In this document: positions 24,822 through 33,244 of the stretch, piece by piece | How positions within the stretch are numbered: the first letter of the stretch is position 1 | Layout of the letters: each line of letters begins with the position of its first letter | DNA from: Acidovorax sp. CF316 | Lineage (GTDB): Bacteria > Pseudomonadota > Gammaproteobacteria > Burkholderiales > Burkholderiaceae_C | Assembly: GCF_000276605.1 (NCBI RefSeq) | Contig: NZ_AKJX01000138.1 | Coordinates: 1 to 49,026, forward strand | DNA: 49,026 bases | Direction of reading: 5' to 3' | The notes under the pieces: model-generated | The model's input: the letters and a program-made list of their open reading frames with translations, nothing else | Told to the model about the DNA's origin: nothing | Database searches by the model: none | Made by a program: the position numbers and the translations under genes

Positions 24822-25555
24822 CGTGCGCGCTCCCAGGAGGTTCGTGCCGCCGACAGCCAGCCGCGCAATGCGGCCGGCGTCATGCAGCGGTGGTGTGCCT
24901 GTGTCGGGCCTTCGCCCACCTTGATGCCCCAGCCGCCCAGGGCATGCACGGCGGCAAAGCCGGCTTCGTCGGTCACGTCGTCACCCGCGAAGACGGGCAC
25001 GCGGCCGGCGAACGGCGGCTGGGTCATGAAGTCGGTGATGGCCTGGCCCTTGTCCACGCCGCGGGGCTTGGCTTCGAACACGAACTTGCCCTCCATGAGC
25101 TCCAGGCCGTGCACCTTGCGCAACGCAACAAGCATGGTCTCGCGGCACAGGCCCTCCAGGTGTGGTGCCAGCCGGTAGTGCAGGGCCACGCTGGCGCGCT
25201 TGGGCTCGACCAGCAGGCCGGCGTACTGCACGGCCAGTTGCGTGGCGGCCTGCAGCACGGGCTCCAGATTGGGCGGGGCGATGGCCGGGCGCGAGCCGTC
25301 GGCCAGCCGGTACTGCGATCCGTGCTCGCTGGCCACGGGCAGGCACAAGGGGTCCAGGAAATGGTCAATGTCGCTTTCGCGCCGGCCTGTGACGATGGCC
25401 AGTGCGCCATCGAGGTGCGTGCTCAGCGCCGCGAGGGTGGGTACGAGGCCCGATGAGATGCGCACGGCCTCGGGCCGGGGCGCCATCTCGGTGAGGGTGC
25501 CGTCGAAATCAAGGAAAAGCGCATGGGCTGGTGTCAGGGATGGGAGCAGCTGCAT
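24818..25555 (-). CDS. otsB: trehalose-6-phosphate phosphatase OtsB
   Basis: A 245-residue HAD-superfamily phosphatase that removes phosphate from trehalose-6-phosphate. The nucleophile motif is LFLDFDGTLTE (DxDGT), then AIVTGRRESDIDHFL, then GSQYRLAD, with the metal site FAGDDVTDEAGF near the C terminus. The ATG at 25555 is chosen because the extra residues upstream look like noise. Its stop overlaps the GH15 start by 4 bases. Confidence 0.95.
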   Translation of the reverse strand: MQLLPSLTPAHALFLDFDGTLTEMAPRPEAVRISSGLVPTLAALSTHLDGALAIVTGRRESDIDHFLDPLCLPVASEHGSQYRLADGSRPAIAPPNLEPVLQAATQLAVQYAGLLVEPKRASVALHYRLAPHLEGLCRETMLVALRKVHGLELMEGKFVFEAKPRGVDKGQAITDFMTQPPFAGRVPVFAGDDVTDEAGFAAVHALGGWGIKVGEGPTQAHHRCMTPAALRGWLSAARTSWERAR

Positions 25556-25792
25556 GTGGCGGCACCTTAGCAGACGGGTCGGTGCCTTGCCAGCGTGCCG
25601 CATGCCCTGTGCGGGCGCCTCGACAGCGCCCGGTTCGCGCCGCGAAGCCGCGCCAGGCTTGGGCCTGTGCGCAATGGGGCTTGCAAACCGGGCGCTGCAT
25701 CCCCATTGTCACAAGATGAAAATGGCCATTTGTCTTACAAGCAGCACCACCCGCCCAGCGCACGCTGCGGCGTGCCCCACGGAGATTTTCGC

Positions 25793-26233
25793 GTGACCCA
25801 AGAAGCATCACCCCACATCGTCTGCCCCCACTGCCACACCACCAACCGCGTCAAGCGCGCCGACCTGGAGCAAGCCCCCGATTGCGGCAGTTGCCACCAG
25901 CCCCTGTTTGCCGGAGCGCCCGTGGCGCTCGACGGCACCTCGTTCGACAAGCACATCGGCCGCAGCCACCTGCCGGTGGTGGTGGATTTCTGGGCACCCT
26001 GGTGCGGCCCCTGCCTGCAGATGGCACCGGCCTTCGCCCAGGCCGCGCGTGACCTGGAACCCCAGGTGCAACTGGCCAAGCTCGACACCGAGGCCCACCA
26101 GGCGATCGCGGGCCGCTTCGGCATCCGCAGCATCCCGACCATGATCGTCTTCAAGGAAGGGCGCGAGGCCGCTCGCGTCTCCGGTTCTATGAACGCCAGC
26201 GACATCGCGCGCTGGGTGCGAAGCGTGGCCTGA
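25793..26233 (+). CDS. trxC: thioredoxin 2 (TrxC)
   Basis: A 146-residue thioredoxin with an N-terminal zinc ribbon: CPHC and CGSC are the two Cys pairs. The active site is WAPWCGPC, and the conserved cis-Pro is in GIRSIPTMIVF. This two-part layout is TrxC, a zinc-binding cytoplasmic thioredoxin linked to oxidative stress. The GTG at 25793 is chosen because GGAGA lies 8 bases upstream and the zinc ribbon follows directly. The divergent gap to otsB (25556-25792) has no recognisable promoter match. It ends 8 bases before an intergenic repeat. Confidence 0.93.
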   Translation: MTQEASPHIVCPHCHTTNRVKRADLEQAPDCGSCHQPLFAGAPVALDGTSFDKHIGRSHLPVVVDFWAPWCGPCLQMAPAFAQAARDLEPQVQLAKLDTEAHQAIAGRFGIRSIPTMIVFKEGREAARVSGSMNASDIARWVRSVA

Positions 26234-26241
26234 AGTGAGCA

Positions 26242-26336
26242 CCCCCTGAGTCGCTTCGCGCCTTCACCCCTCTCTCGCATTGCTGCGCAATGCGGGAGGG
26301 GGACGCCCCCAGCGCGGCGGGGCGGCCCTTGCGCGG
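26242..26336. repeat. intergenic repeat, copy 2 (convergent gap)
   Basis: A 95-base element, in inverted orientation to copy 1 at 9561-9653, between the convergent trxC and doxX genes. Its hairpin CGCATTGC-TGC-GCAATGCG has different bases from copy 1 but keeps full pairing. The flanking CCCCTCTCT and GGGAGGGG arms extend the stem with G-U pairs on this strand. Confidence 0.85.
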
Positions 26337-26410
26337 GGGCGCTGGCTTGGGCCGCGCCAGTTTCCATGCGTCCCGGGTGGCGCGAGCGCATTGAATCAAC
26401 AACCGGCTCC

Positions 26411-26893
26411 TCAGCGGACGCCCAGGGCGTGGTCCAGCGAGATGCTGCCGGCACCGCGCCCCGCCAGGTACAGCAGCAGCCCGGCCCATGACAGGTGCGT
26501 GGGCCAGGCATCCGGGTAGACGAAAACCTGGATCACCAGCGTCATGCCCAGCAGCGCCAGTGCCGACAGGCGCGTGCACAGGCCCAGCACCAGCAGCACC
26601 GGGAACGCGTGCTCGGCCACGGTGGCCATCTGCGCGGCCAGCTCAGGCGGCAGCAAGGGCAGCTTGTACTCCTCGCGGAACAGCAGGTAGGCGCTGTCCG
26701 AGATGGTGAACCAGCCCTCGACCTTGGTGCGCGCCGACAGCCAGAAGATCGCCGCGATGCCGAACCTGCTGACCAGGCCCAGAAGGCTGTGCGGGGTGAG
26801 CCAGGTGAGCGCATCGGCCAGCCGGCCCAGCCAGTGGCGCGGTCCGGCGGCGGGTACGGTGGGCGTGACCTGGGGAAATGGGGTGGTGCTCAT
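26411..26893 (-). CDS. bufD: DoxX-family membrane protein of the bufferin operon
   Basis: A 160-residue four-helix membrane protein of the DoxX family. Visible signatures are [23 protein letters not shown], a typical first DoxX segment, then [29 protein letters not shown], then [27 protein letters not shown]. Its start overlaps the bufC stop by 4 bases, so it is in the same operon. DoxX proteins commonly close MNIO-enzyme/DUF2063 operons. The role in bufferin maturation or in membrane redox is not settled. Confidence 0.9.
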   Translation of the reverse strand: MSTTPFPQVTPTVPAAGPRHWLGRLADALTWLTPHSLLGLVSRFGIAAIFWLSARTKVEGWFTISDSAYLLFREEYKLPLLPPELAAQMATVAEHAFPVLLVLGLCTRLSALALLGMTLVIQVFVYPDAWPTHLSWAGLLLYLAGRGAGSISLDHALGVR

Positions 26894-27675
26894 GGGGTCA
26901 CCTTGTCAACGGGGGATGGTGCGCACAGTGCGCCGGCCTGCAGCAACTGCGCCATCAGTGCGCTCAGATCGGCTCCAGGGTCTGTCTGCAATGCGCTGGC
27001 CGCGGCCAGTGCAAGGGGTTGTGCTGCAGCGCAGGCATCCATTAAGGCCATGCCTGCCCGTGGCAGCGGCATCCACTGCACGGCGCCCTCGGGGCGGGTG
27101 AGCAGCGCGCCATCGCCCTGCCAGGCCAGGTCGGCATCCATCGGCACGCCCTCGCGCTGGCGCTGCCACAGGGTGCTGGCCGGGTGCTCCTCGCTCCAGG
27201 CCCAGCGCGCGGCGGGGTGGGGCGCCAGGCACAGCCCCGCCAGGTCCTCGGGTGCCTGCCGGGCCAGCCAGCCTGCGTCGGGCACCGGCGCATCGGTGGC
27301 CAGGTGGCTCTCGGTCCAGCAGCGGTCCAGCCGCGCCACGCCGGGCAGGTAGGGCAGGCCGGCCGCAGGACCGAAGCGGTGCAGGAAGGCGGCGAAGCCT
27401 TCGCCATAGGCCATGAGCCGGCCATCGTGCGGAGGCAGGTCGCGCACGAAGCGGTCTGCCGCCGCGCGGAACCAGGGCTCGCCCACGAGCGCGCAGACGG
27501 TGGGGTAGTTGGCCTGCAGCGCGTCGATGCAGGCCTTGCGCACCGTGTTGCGGTACACGGCAAAGCCGGGTTGCGCCTGCAGGGCGGCCAGCCAGGGTGC
27601 GGCCTGCGCGGGGTGGCTGGTCGTCGGTGGCAGCAGCGCTGTGGACAGGCCGTCCTGGAAGGTGCTCAAGCGCAT
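26890..27675 (-). CDS. bufC: DUF2063 (HvfC/BufC) bufferin maturation partner
   Basis: A 261-residue protein. The N-terminal half is the DUF2063 domain: [33 protein letters not shown] and [20 protein letters not shown] are the family blocks. In bufferin-type systems BufC binds the precursor peptide and delivers it to the MNIO enzyme BufB. It overlaps bufB by 10 bases upstream and the DoxX gene by 4 bases downstream. The name putative DNA-binding in old annotations is not supported by context. Confidence 0.9.
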   Translation of the reverse strand: MRLSTFQDGLSTALLPPTTSHPAQAAPWLAALQAQPGFAVYRNTVRKACIDALQANYPTVCALVGEPWFRAAADRFVRDLPPHDGRLMAYGEGFAAFLHRFGPAAGLPYLPGVARLDRCWTESHLATDAPVPDAGWLARQAPEDLAGLCLAPHPAARWAWSEEHPASTLWQRQREGVPMDADLAWQGDGALLTRPEGAVQWMPLPRAGMALMDACAAAQPLALAAASALQTDPGADLSALMAQLLQAGALCAPSPVDKVTP

Positions 27676-28505
27676 GACAAGACCTCCTTGGTGAGCGTTG
27701 CATGGGCACGGCCGCGCTCGGCAAGCAGCACCTCGAATGCCGGCAACTGGTCGTCGCGCTCGATCAGCGTGGGCAACGGGCCCGTGGTGGCGATCACATG
27801 CTGGTACAACGCCCACACGGCGTCGGCCACCGGGGCATCGTGGCTGTCGATCAGCAGCGCGTCGCCCAGCGCCGGGTCGGCATGGTGGCCCGCCAGGTGG
27901 ATCTCGGCCACGGCATGCAAGGGGAAGGCGCCGAGGTAGTCCTCGGCGCGGGTGCCCAGGTTGTGGGCGCTGATGAACGCGTTGTTCACGTCCAGCAGCA
28001 AGGCGCAGCCGGTGCGCTGCACCAGCTCGGCCAGGAAGTCGGTCTCGGCCCAGTCATGGCCATCGATGTGCAGGTAGTGCGTGGGGTTCTCGATGGCGAT
28101 GGGGCGCTGCAGCACGTCCTGCGTGCGCGCGATGTTGGCGGCAATGCGGGCCAGCGCCGCGTGGGTGCGCGGAAAGGGCAGCAGGTCCGGCAGGTAGTGG
28201 CCGCGCCAGGTGGACCAGGCCAGATGCTCGGAAACGATGGTCGGCTCGATGCGCCGCGCCAGGGCTGCCAGGCGCGCCAGGTGCACCTCGTCGGGCGGCG
28301 CGTCGGCCGCCAGCGACAGCGATACCCCGTGCAGAGCCACCGGGTGCTGCGCGCGGATGGCCTCGAGCCAGGCCAGGCGCGGACCGCCCTCGGCCAGGTA
28401 GTTCTCGGGGTGCACCTCCCACCACAGGCCCGGCTCCTTGCAATGCACGGCGTCGGTGTAGTGCTGGGGCTTGAGCCCCAGGCCGGCGGTGAGCGGCGCA
28501 GCCAT
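27666..28505 (-). CDS. bufB: MNIO enzyme BufB (DUF692)
   Basis: A 279-residue multinuclear non-haem iron-dependent oxidative enzyme (DUF692, TIM-barrel). Metal-ligand-rich blocks are visible: VALHGVSLSL, TIVSEHLAWS, IAIENPTHY, LLLDVNNAFISAHN, EIHLAGHH, DSHDAP and TLIERDDQLP. In the bufferin family this enzyme modifies Cys residues of the small BufA peptide, giving a metal-binding product. bufA is 24 bases upstream and bufC overlaps downstream. Family and context agree fully. Confidence 0.94.
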   Translation of the reverse strand: MAAPLTAGLGLKPQHYTDAVHCKEPGLWWEVHPENYLAEGGPRLAWLEAIRAQHPVALHGVSLSLAADAPPDEVHLARLAALARRIEPTIVSEHLAWSTWRGHYLPDLLPFPRTHAALARIAANIARTQDVLQRPIAIENPTHYLHIDGHDWAETDFLAELVQRTGCALLLDVNNAFISAHNLGTRAEDYLGAFPLHAVAEIHLAGHHADPALGDALLIDSHDAPVADAVWALYQHVIATTGPLPTLIERDDQLPAFEVLLAERGRAHATLTKEVLSCA

Positions 28506-28529
28506 GGCGGGCGGTCCTGCGGGGTGAAA

Positions 28530-28823
28530 TCAGCTCTTCATGGGCGTCAGCGTGCCCATGCCCTTGGGCGTCTTGATCGACGCACAGGTGCCGGCGGGCA
28601 CGAACTTCCAGGCGTTGGCCTGGTAGTCCACCTTGGAGGTGCCGGCGCAGGTGGTGCCGGCGCCAGCGGCGCAATCGTTCTTGCCGGCCATGGACACGCC
28701 ATAACACTTCTCCATGGCGGGCTTGGCTGCGGCATCGGGGGCGGGCTTGGTCTGGGCCAGGGCAGCGCCGGAGGCCAGGGCTGCGAGTGCCAGGGCGCCG
28801 AGGGTGAGGGTGGGTGAGGTCAT
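28530..28823 (-). CDS. bufA: bufferin precursor BufA (DUF2282)
   Basis: A 97-residue precursor. The signal peptide ends around AALAQ (residues 20-24). The mature part has four Cys: C40 in [15 protein letters not shown]51, C59 in TTCAGTS and C80 in [10 protein letters not shown]. This four-Cys DUF2282 arrangement is the bufferin-1 type. The peptide is exported and, after BufB/BufC modification of its Cys, is thought to chelate copper in the periplasm. It is the first gene of bufA-B-C-doxX and is driven by the promoter at 28924-28950, about 100 bases upstream. Confidence 0.93.
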   Translation of the reverse strand: MTSPTLTLGALALAALASGAALAQTKPAPDAAAKPAMEKCYGVSMAGKNDCAAGAGTTCAGTSKVDYQANAWKFVPAGTCASIKTPKGMGTLTPMKS

Positions 28824-28923
28824 GGCGGGTTCTCCGTGGATGCTGAAAGGGGTTGTGGAAAGGGACAGGCAAACAGACCGGAGGACGTGCGGGATGCGCC
28901 ATGGCCGCCGATCTGCGTTGTAA

Positions 28924-28950
28924 TTCGCGCAGGCAGGCTGGCGGGTTACA
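28924..28950 (-). promoter_or_regulatory. ECF (SigF-type) promoter of the buf operon
   Basis: On the minus strand, TGTAACC (complement of 28944-28950) is followed by exactly 16 bases and CGAA (complement of 28924-28927). The same element with the same spacing precedes the sigma-factor gene on the other strand. TGTAACC-N16-CGAA is the kind of site used by SigF-type ECF factors such as Caulobacter SigF. Transcription would start near 28917, leaving a leader of about 95 bases before bufA. Confidence 0.82.
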
Positions 28951-28991
28951 CCGCCGCAGAAAAAATGGGCAAAGACTTTTTTTGCCTCCGC

Positions 28992-29018
28992 TGTAACCCG
29001 GCGGCCCGTGGCTGCGAA
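28992..29018 (+). promoter_or_regulatory. ECF (SigF-type) promoter of the sigma-factor operon
   Basis: TGTAACC (28992-28998), 16 bases, CGAA (29015-29018). The start of transcription would be about 29025, so the leader is short but holds the GGAGAG ribosome site before the ATG at 29038. This implies positive autoregulation of the sigma factor. It is identical in both boxes and spacing to the divergent buf promoter. Confidence 0.82.
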
Positions 29019-29037
29019 TACATGTCAGGGAGAGAAC

Positions 29038-29580
29038 ATGGACATCGAAGAAAGGCTGCGCGGTTTGTTGCTGTTGGGGCTGGCTGCCGATGCGGCGGCC
29101 TACCAGCGGTTTCTGAAGGAACTGAGTGCGCACCTGCGCGCGTTCCTGCGGCGCCGGCTGGCCCAGCGGCCCGACGAGGTCGAGGACCTGGTGCAGGAGA
29201 CGCTGCTGGCAGTGCACAACCAGCGCCACACCTACCGGCCCGAGATGCCGGTGACGGCCTGGGCGCATGCGATCGCGCGCTACAAGCTCATCGACTGGCT
29301 GCGCTCGCACCGGGTCAAGGAAGGGCTCAACGACCCGCTGGACGATGCCAACGAGATGTTCTCGACCAGCGACAGCGATGCGGCCCAGGCCCGGCGTGAC
29401 CTGGGCCAGTTGCTGCAGACGCTGCCGGACCGCCAGCGCTTGCCCATCGTGCATGTGAAGCTCGAAGGCCTGTCGGTGGTGGAGACGGCGCAACTCACGG
29501 GGCTGTCGGAATCGGCAGTCAAAATCGGCGTGCACCGGGGGCTCAAGGCCCTGGCCGCCAAGATCAGGGGAATGGCATGA
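29038..29580 (+). CDS. sigF: ECF sigma factor, SigF type
   Basis: A 180-residue ECF sigma factor. Region 2 is [46 protein letters not shown]. Region 4 is [44 protein letters not shown], with the helix-turn-helix that reads the -35 box. The start at 29038 has a good ribosome site; an ATG at 29008 would lie inside the promoter. Its stop overlaps the NrsF-type anti-sigma by 4 bases. Divergent buf genes with the same promoter motif mark it as their regulator. Confidence 0.93.
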   Translation: MDIEERLRGLLLLGLAADAAAYQRFLKELSAHLRAFLRRRLAQRPDEVEDLVQETLLAVHNQRHTYRPEMPVTAWAHAIARYKLIDWLRSHRVKEGLNDPLDDANEMFSTSDSDAAQARRDLGQLLQTLPDRQRLPIVHVKLEGLSVVETAQLTGLSESAVKIGVHRGLKALAAKIRGMA

Positions 29581-30218
29581 GAACCGAAGAATTGATCCAG
29601 TTGCTGGCCACCGATGCCGGCCCGGTGCCGGCCCGGGCCATCGAGCGCCGCTTTGCCATGGCCTCGGTCGCCGGCATCGCCGGGGCGGCCGTGCTCATGG
29701 CCGCGGTGTTCGGCGTGCGGCACGATCTGGTGCAGACCATGGGCCTGCCCATGTTCTGGGGCAAGCTGGTGTTTGCCGCCGCGCTGGCTGCCGCCGGTAT
29801 CGCCCTGCTGCGCCGCATGGCGCGCCCGGGCATGGCGGTGGGCCGTGCAGCGGCCTTGCTGGCCGTGCCCCCGCTGCTGCTGTGGGGCATGGCGGCGGGC
29901 GCCCTGTCGCAGGCCGATCCGGCCGAGCGCATGGCGCTCATCCTGGGCAGCACCTGGCGCAGTTGCCCGTTCAACATCGCGCTGCTGTCGGTTCCGGCCT
30001 TCATCGCCAGCTTCTGGGCCTTGAAGGGTGCGGCCCCCACGCGCCTGGGCTGGGCTGGAGCGGGTGCCGGCCTGCTGTCGGGTGCACTGGGGGCGCTGGT
30101 CTATGCGCTGCATTGCCCCGAAATGGCCTCTCCCTTCATCGCCGTGTGGTACCTGGCTGGCATGGCCTTGCCCACGGCGCTGGGCGCCGTGCTCGGGCCC
30201 CGCCTGCTGCGCTGGTAG
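29577..30218 (+). CDS. nrsF: NrsF-type anti-sigma factor (DUF1109)
   Basis: A 213-residue membrane protein with six hydrophobic segments, the layout of NrsF (DUF1109), which holds SigF inactive at the membrane. Two Cys, C130 (TWRSCPFNI) and C180 (ALHCPEMAS), stand 50 residues apart; in Caulobacter NrsF a similarly spaced Cys pair is needed to respond to metal. It overlaps the sigma gene by 4 bases. It ends 9 bases from the convergent cca. Confidence 0.92.
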   Translation: MRTEELIQLLATDAGPVPARAIERRFAMASVAGIAGAAVLMAAVFGVRHDLVQTMGLPMFWGKLVFAAALAAAGIALLRRMARPGMAVGRAAALLAVPPLLLWGMAAGALSQADPAERMALILGSTWRSCPFNIALLSVPAFIASFWALKGAAPTRLGWAGAGAGLLSGALGALVYALHCPEMASPFIAVWYLAGMALPTALGAVLGPRLLRW

Positions 30219-30227
30219 CCCAGGCCC

Positions 30228-31469
30228 TCAGGCAGGGTTGGCGGCCAGCCACTGCGCCACGGCCTGTACGCGTGCCTGGTGGATCAGGTCGCCGACCTGC
30301 GGACCGCTCAGGCCCTTGGCGGCGGCCTTGGCTGCAATCTCGCGCGTGACCACCGACTGCGCGGCGGCCAGCACGGCCAGCAGGCGCGGGCGCTGCGGGT
30401 AGGGCTTGTCTTCCATGCCCAGGCGGCCACGCGCATCGCATTCGCAGGCCAACAGGATGTCGGGCAGCCGGCCTGGCTTGCGCAGCGCGTCGCAGCGCTC
30501 CAGCAGGCGCACCAGTGGGGCGGCAGCCAGATCGCCGCTGCGGTGGATGTTGCCGTGCTCGCGCGCCACCACGTCGGCGATCTCGCGGCAGTCCACGGGC
30601 ACGCGCAGGCGCTCGGCCAGGTCCTGCAGCAGCTCGGCGCTGCGCCGCTCGTGGTCGATGTGGCGTGGCAGCACGTCAACGGGCGTCGTGCCCTTGCCCA
30701 GGTCGTGCGCCAGGCAGGCAAAGCGCACGGTGAGGGGCGCATCGAGCCGCGCCGCCATGTCCAGCACCATCATCAGGTGGATGCCGGTGTCCACCTCGGG
30801 GTGGTGCTCGGCGCGCTGGGGCACGCCCCACAGGCGTGCCACTTCGGGCAGCAGCACCTGCAAGGCGCCACACTCGCGCAGCACCTCGAACATGCGCGAG
30901 GGTTTCGCTTCCATCAGCCCGCGTGCCAGTTCCTGCCAGACGCGCTCGGGCACCAGGTGGTCCACTTCGCCCTCGGCCACCATCTGTCGCATCAGCTCCA
31001 GGGTTTCCGGCGCCACGCTGAAGTCGGTGAAGCGCGCGGCGAAGCGCGCCAGCCGCAGGATGCGCACCGGGTCTTCGCGGAAGGCATCGGTCACATGGCG
31101 CAGCAGGCGCGCCTCCAGGTCTTTCTGGCCGTGGTACGGGTCGATCAAGGTTTCCGGATCTTCGGGGCTTTGGGCGATGGCATTGATGGTCAGGTCGCGC
31201 CGCGAGAGGTCTTCCTCCAGCGTCACCTCGGGCGAGCTTTCCACCACGAAGCCGCGGTAGCCGCGCCCGCTCTTGCGTTCGGTGCGCGCCAGCGCATACT
31301 CCTCGCGCGTCTCCGGGTGCAGGAAGACCGGGAAATCGCGGCCCACGGGCAGGTAGCCCTCGGCCAGCATCTGCTCGGGCGTGGCGCCCACCACCACCCA
31401 GTCGTGGTCATTCACGGGGCGCCCGAGCAGCGCGTCGCGCACGGCGCCCCCTACCATGTAGATTTGCAT
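30228..31469 (-). CDS. cca: multifunctional CCA protein / tRNA nucleotidyltransferase
   Basis: A 413-residue class II CCA-adding enzyme that builds or repairs the CCA end of tRNAs. The active-site block is MVGGAVRDALLGRPVNDHDWVVVG. Next come LEEDLSRRDLTINAIA with the RRD motif, then REDPVRILRLARFAARF. The HD phosphohydrolase part FACLAHDLGKG is present, as in the E. coli-length proteins. The ATG at 31469 gives full length. Two of the tRNA genes at 5467-5645 lack an encoded CCA, so this enzyme would be needed for them. Confidence 0.96.
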   Translation of the reverse strand: MQIYMVGGAVRDALLGRPVNDHDWVVVGATPEQMLAEGYLPVGRDFPVFLHPETREEYALARTERKSGRGYRGFVVESSPEVTLEEDLSRRDLTINAIAQSPEDPETLIDPYHGQKDLEARLLRHVTDAFREDPVRILRLARFAARFTDFSVAPETLELMRQMVAEGEVDHLVPERVWQELARGLMEAKPSRMFEVLRECGALQVLLPEVARLWGVPQRAEHHPEVDTGIHLMMVLDMAARLDAPLTVRFACLAHDLGKGTTPVDVLPRHIDHERRSAELLQDLAERLRVPVDCREIADVVAREHGNIHRSGDLAAAPLVRLLERCDALRKPGRLPDILLACECDARGRLGMEDKPYPQRPRLLAVLAAAQSVVTREIAAKAAAKGLSGPQVGDLIHQARVQAVAQWLAANPA

Positions 31470-31556
31470 GGCGGCAGTGTAGGGGAGCTGCCGGCAAGAG
31501 CGCCAATACGTTGTCAGGCCGTATAGTGCGTCCCTCACCAGCCCACGGTCGGCGCC

Positions 31557-32012
31557 ATGTCCATCTCCTCGTCCCTCACCATCGCGCAACCCAATCCCGA
31601 CGGCAGCATTCCCGTGCCCACGCCGCCCGATGCTGCCGCCAATGCCGCGGCCGAGGCCCTGCAGCGCGAAGCGCAGTTCGAGGCGATGCAGGCCCAGCTG
31701 GAGACCCTGCAGGAGATCCTGGCCAAGCCGCTCAACGAGATCCTGGCCGACCGTGACAAATTCAAGGAGACCGCCGCGGCCTGGGATTCCTTTGGTGCCA
31801 TGTGGATGCTGTCGCAGCGCGCCATGAAGCGCGTCGCGCTGGACCTGGCGGCCCAGCAGGGCGTGGACGAGGACGAGGTGGTGGCCCGCGCCATGCGCCA
31901 CGCCAATGCAGTGCTCAATGGCGATGGCGAGGACCTCGGCGGCATCGTCGCCCAGGTCCAACTGGCGCACATCGCGCGCCACCGGGCGCTGCTGCGCAAG
32001 CAGTTCCGGTAG
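31557..32012 (+). CDS. conserved-looking hypothetical protein
   Basis: A 151-residue soluble protein that I do not recognise. The N terminus is Pro/Ala-rich (NPDGSIPVPTPPDAAANAAA). A long helical region rich in Gln/Glu/Leu follows (LQREAQFEAMQAQLETLQEIL), probably a coiled coil, then WDSFGAMWMLSQRAMKRVALDLAAQQ. It has a normal codon bias and a proper start after an 87-base divergent gap from cca. It ends 7 bases from the convergent NIPSNAP gene. Confidence 0.7.
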   Translation: MSISSSLTIAQPNPDGSIPVPTPPDAAANAAAEALQREAQFEAMQAQLETLQEILAKPLNEILADRDKFKETAAAWDSFGAMWMLSQRAMKRVALDLAAQQGVDEDEVVARAMRHANAVLNGDGEDLGGIVAQVQLAHIARHRALLRKQFR

Positions 32013-32019
32013 GCCGCTT

Positions 32020-32328
32020 CTAGGAAAACACCGGCCGGAAGAAGCTGCGCTCGTAGCTGATGATGCAATCGGTCTCTTGCGCATAGCGGAAAGCGGCCTG
32101 GCAGTCAGCATCTTCCATGGACCGCTGGCGGTAGACCTCGTAGCTCGCCAGACTCTCGAAGGTGAACAGCGCCAGCGCGATGTTGTTGGCGCCCTCGCTG
32201 GGCATGAAGTAGCCGTGGTGCTGGCCGCCGAATTTCTCGACCAGCGGGATCCACAGCTTGCCGTAGTGCTCGAATTCCTTGAGCTTGGACGTGTTCAGCA
32301 CGTAGCGCAGGTAGATGGTGACGGCCAT
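32020..32328 (-). CDS. NIPSNAP family protein
   Basis: A 102-residue dimeric alpha/beta-barrel protein of the NIPSNAP family. Seen: AVTIYLRYVLNTSKLKEFEHYGKLWIPLVEKFGGQHHGYFMPSEGANNIALALFTFESLASYEVYR. Typical members are of unknown function. It begins 10 bases after the GST gene on the same strand. The ATG at 32328 starts just before the conserved fold; longer forms overlap the GST gene. Confidence 0.9.
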   Translation of the reverse strand: MAVTIYLRYVLNTSKLKEFEHYGKLWIPLVEKFGGQHHGYFMPSEGANNIALALFTFESLASYEVYRQRSMEDADCQAAFRYAQETDCIISYERSFFRPVFS

Positions 32329-32338
32329 GCGCTGCTCC

Positions 32339-33025
32339 TCAAACGTGGCGCAGGCGGTAGGGCTCCTCGAAGTCGAGGAAATCCTTCTCGGCCAGGGCAC
32401 CGTCGATCCAGGCCTTCACGCCGGGCAGGGCGCGCACGCGCTGCACGTAGGCGGCGATCTGCGGTGGCAGGGGCAGGGCGTAGCTGTGCAGGCGCATGCA
32501 CACGGGGGCAAAGTAGGCGTCGGCAATGGTGAACTCGCCGAACAGCAGCGGCCCGCCATGCTCTTCGAGCAGGGCACTCCACATGGCTACCAGGCGCTCC
32601 ACGTCGGCGCGCACGCCGGCCTTGTCACGCCAGATCAGCGCGCCGGTCTCGGCCAGATCGGCCTCGACGTTCATGGGGCAGTTGCCGCGCAGGGCGGTGA
32701 AGCCGCTGTGCATTTCGGCACACACGCTGCGGGCGCGGGCGCGCGCCTTGGCGTCCGCAGGCCAGAGCTTCTTGTCGGGATGGGTTTCGGCCACGTACTC
32801 GGCGATGGCCAGGGTGTCCCAGACGACCAGGTCCGCGTCCACCAGCACTGGCACCTTGCCTGTGGGGCTCACGGGGCCGATGGCCCGCTTGAACTCCGAA
32901 TCGGCTTCGAAACTGTCGAAGCGCACGCGGATTTCTTCAAAGTCGATGCCGGCCTGGCGCAGCAGCACCCAGGGGCGCATGGACCACGAGGAGTAATTCT
33001 TGTTACCGATGTAGAGCTTGGGCAT
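32339..33025 (-). CDS. glutathione S-transferase family protein
   Basis: A 228-residue GST. The N-terminal thioredoxin-like domain starts MPKLYIGNKNYSSWSMRPWVLLRQAG; the SSWS segment holds the catalytic Ser. SPTGKVPVL carries the cis-Pro, followed by the C-terminal helical domain with ARARSVCAEMHSGFTALRGNCPMN. This variant is common in beta- and gammaproteobacteria; the substrate is unknown. Its neighbour NIPSNAP is cotranscribed. Confidence 0.92.
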   Translation of the reverse strand: MPKLYIGNKNYSSWSMRPWVLLRQAGIDFEEIRVRFDSFEADSEFKRAIGPVSPTGKVPVLVDADLVVWDTLAIAEYVAETHPDKKLWPADAKARARARSVCAEMHSGFTALRGNCPMNVEADLAETGALIWRDKAGVRADVERLVAMWSALLEEHGGPLLFGEFTIADAYFAPVCMRLHSYALPLPPQIAAYVQRVRALPGVKAWIDGALAEKDFLDFEEPYRLRHV

Positions 33026-33090
33026 GGTGGCACTCGGATGGTGATTGCAAAGGGAGGCAAGACTTCCATGCTAACGCTCCCCAGGAGCCT

Positions 33091-33137
33091 GCATCAATGA
33101 CCGATGAGAGGGCTTTTGATGCAATTCATGCATCAAA
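33091..33137. repeat. GCATCAA sites and inverted repeat upstream of the diguanylate cyclase
   Basis: TTTGATGCA (33115-33123), a 5-base loop ATTCA and TGCATCAAA (33129-33137) make a perfect 9-base inverted repeat. A third GCATCAA is at 33091-33097. The set is in the divergent gap between the GST gene and the diguanylate cyclase, so it may be a binding site for a regulator of either gene. Confidence 0.55.
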
Positions 33138-33244
33138 GCCGAACTTGTCCCCTTTTTTGCAACGCTTGAAAACGGGGTGGTGCGGCACAATCGATGGTTT
33201 TTCGGGCAGTGCTCTCTTTCGACCCCTCTGGGTCGGTGTCGTTG

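Noticed and set aside
26890-27675. DNA-binding protein label for the DUF2063 gene
   Set aside because: The operon with bufA and the MNIO enzyme shows a peptide-maturation role; no DNA-binding motif is evident.
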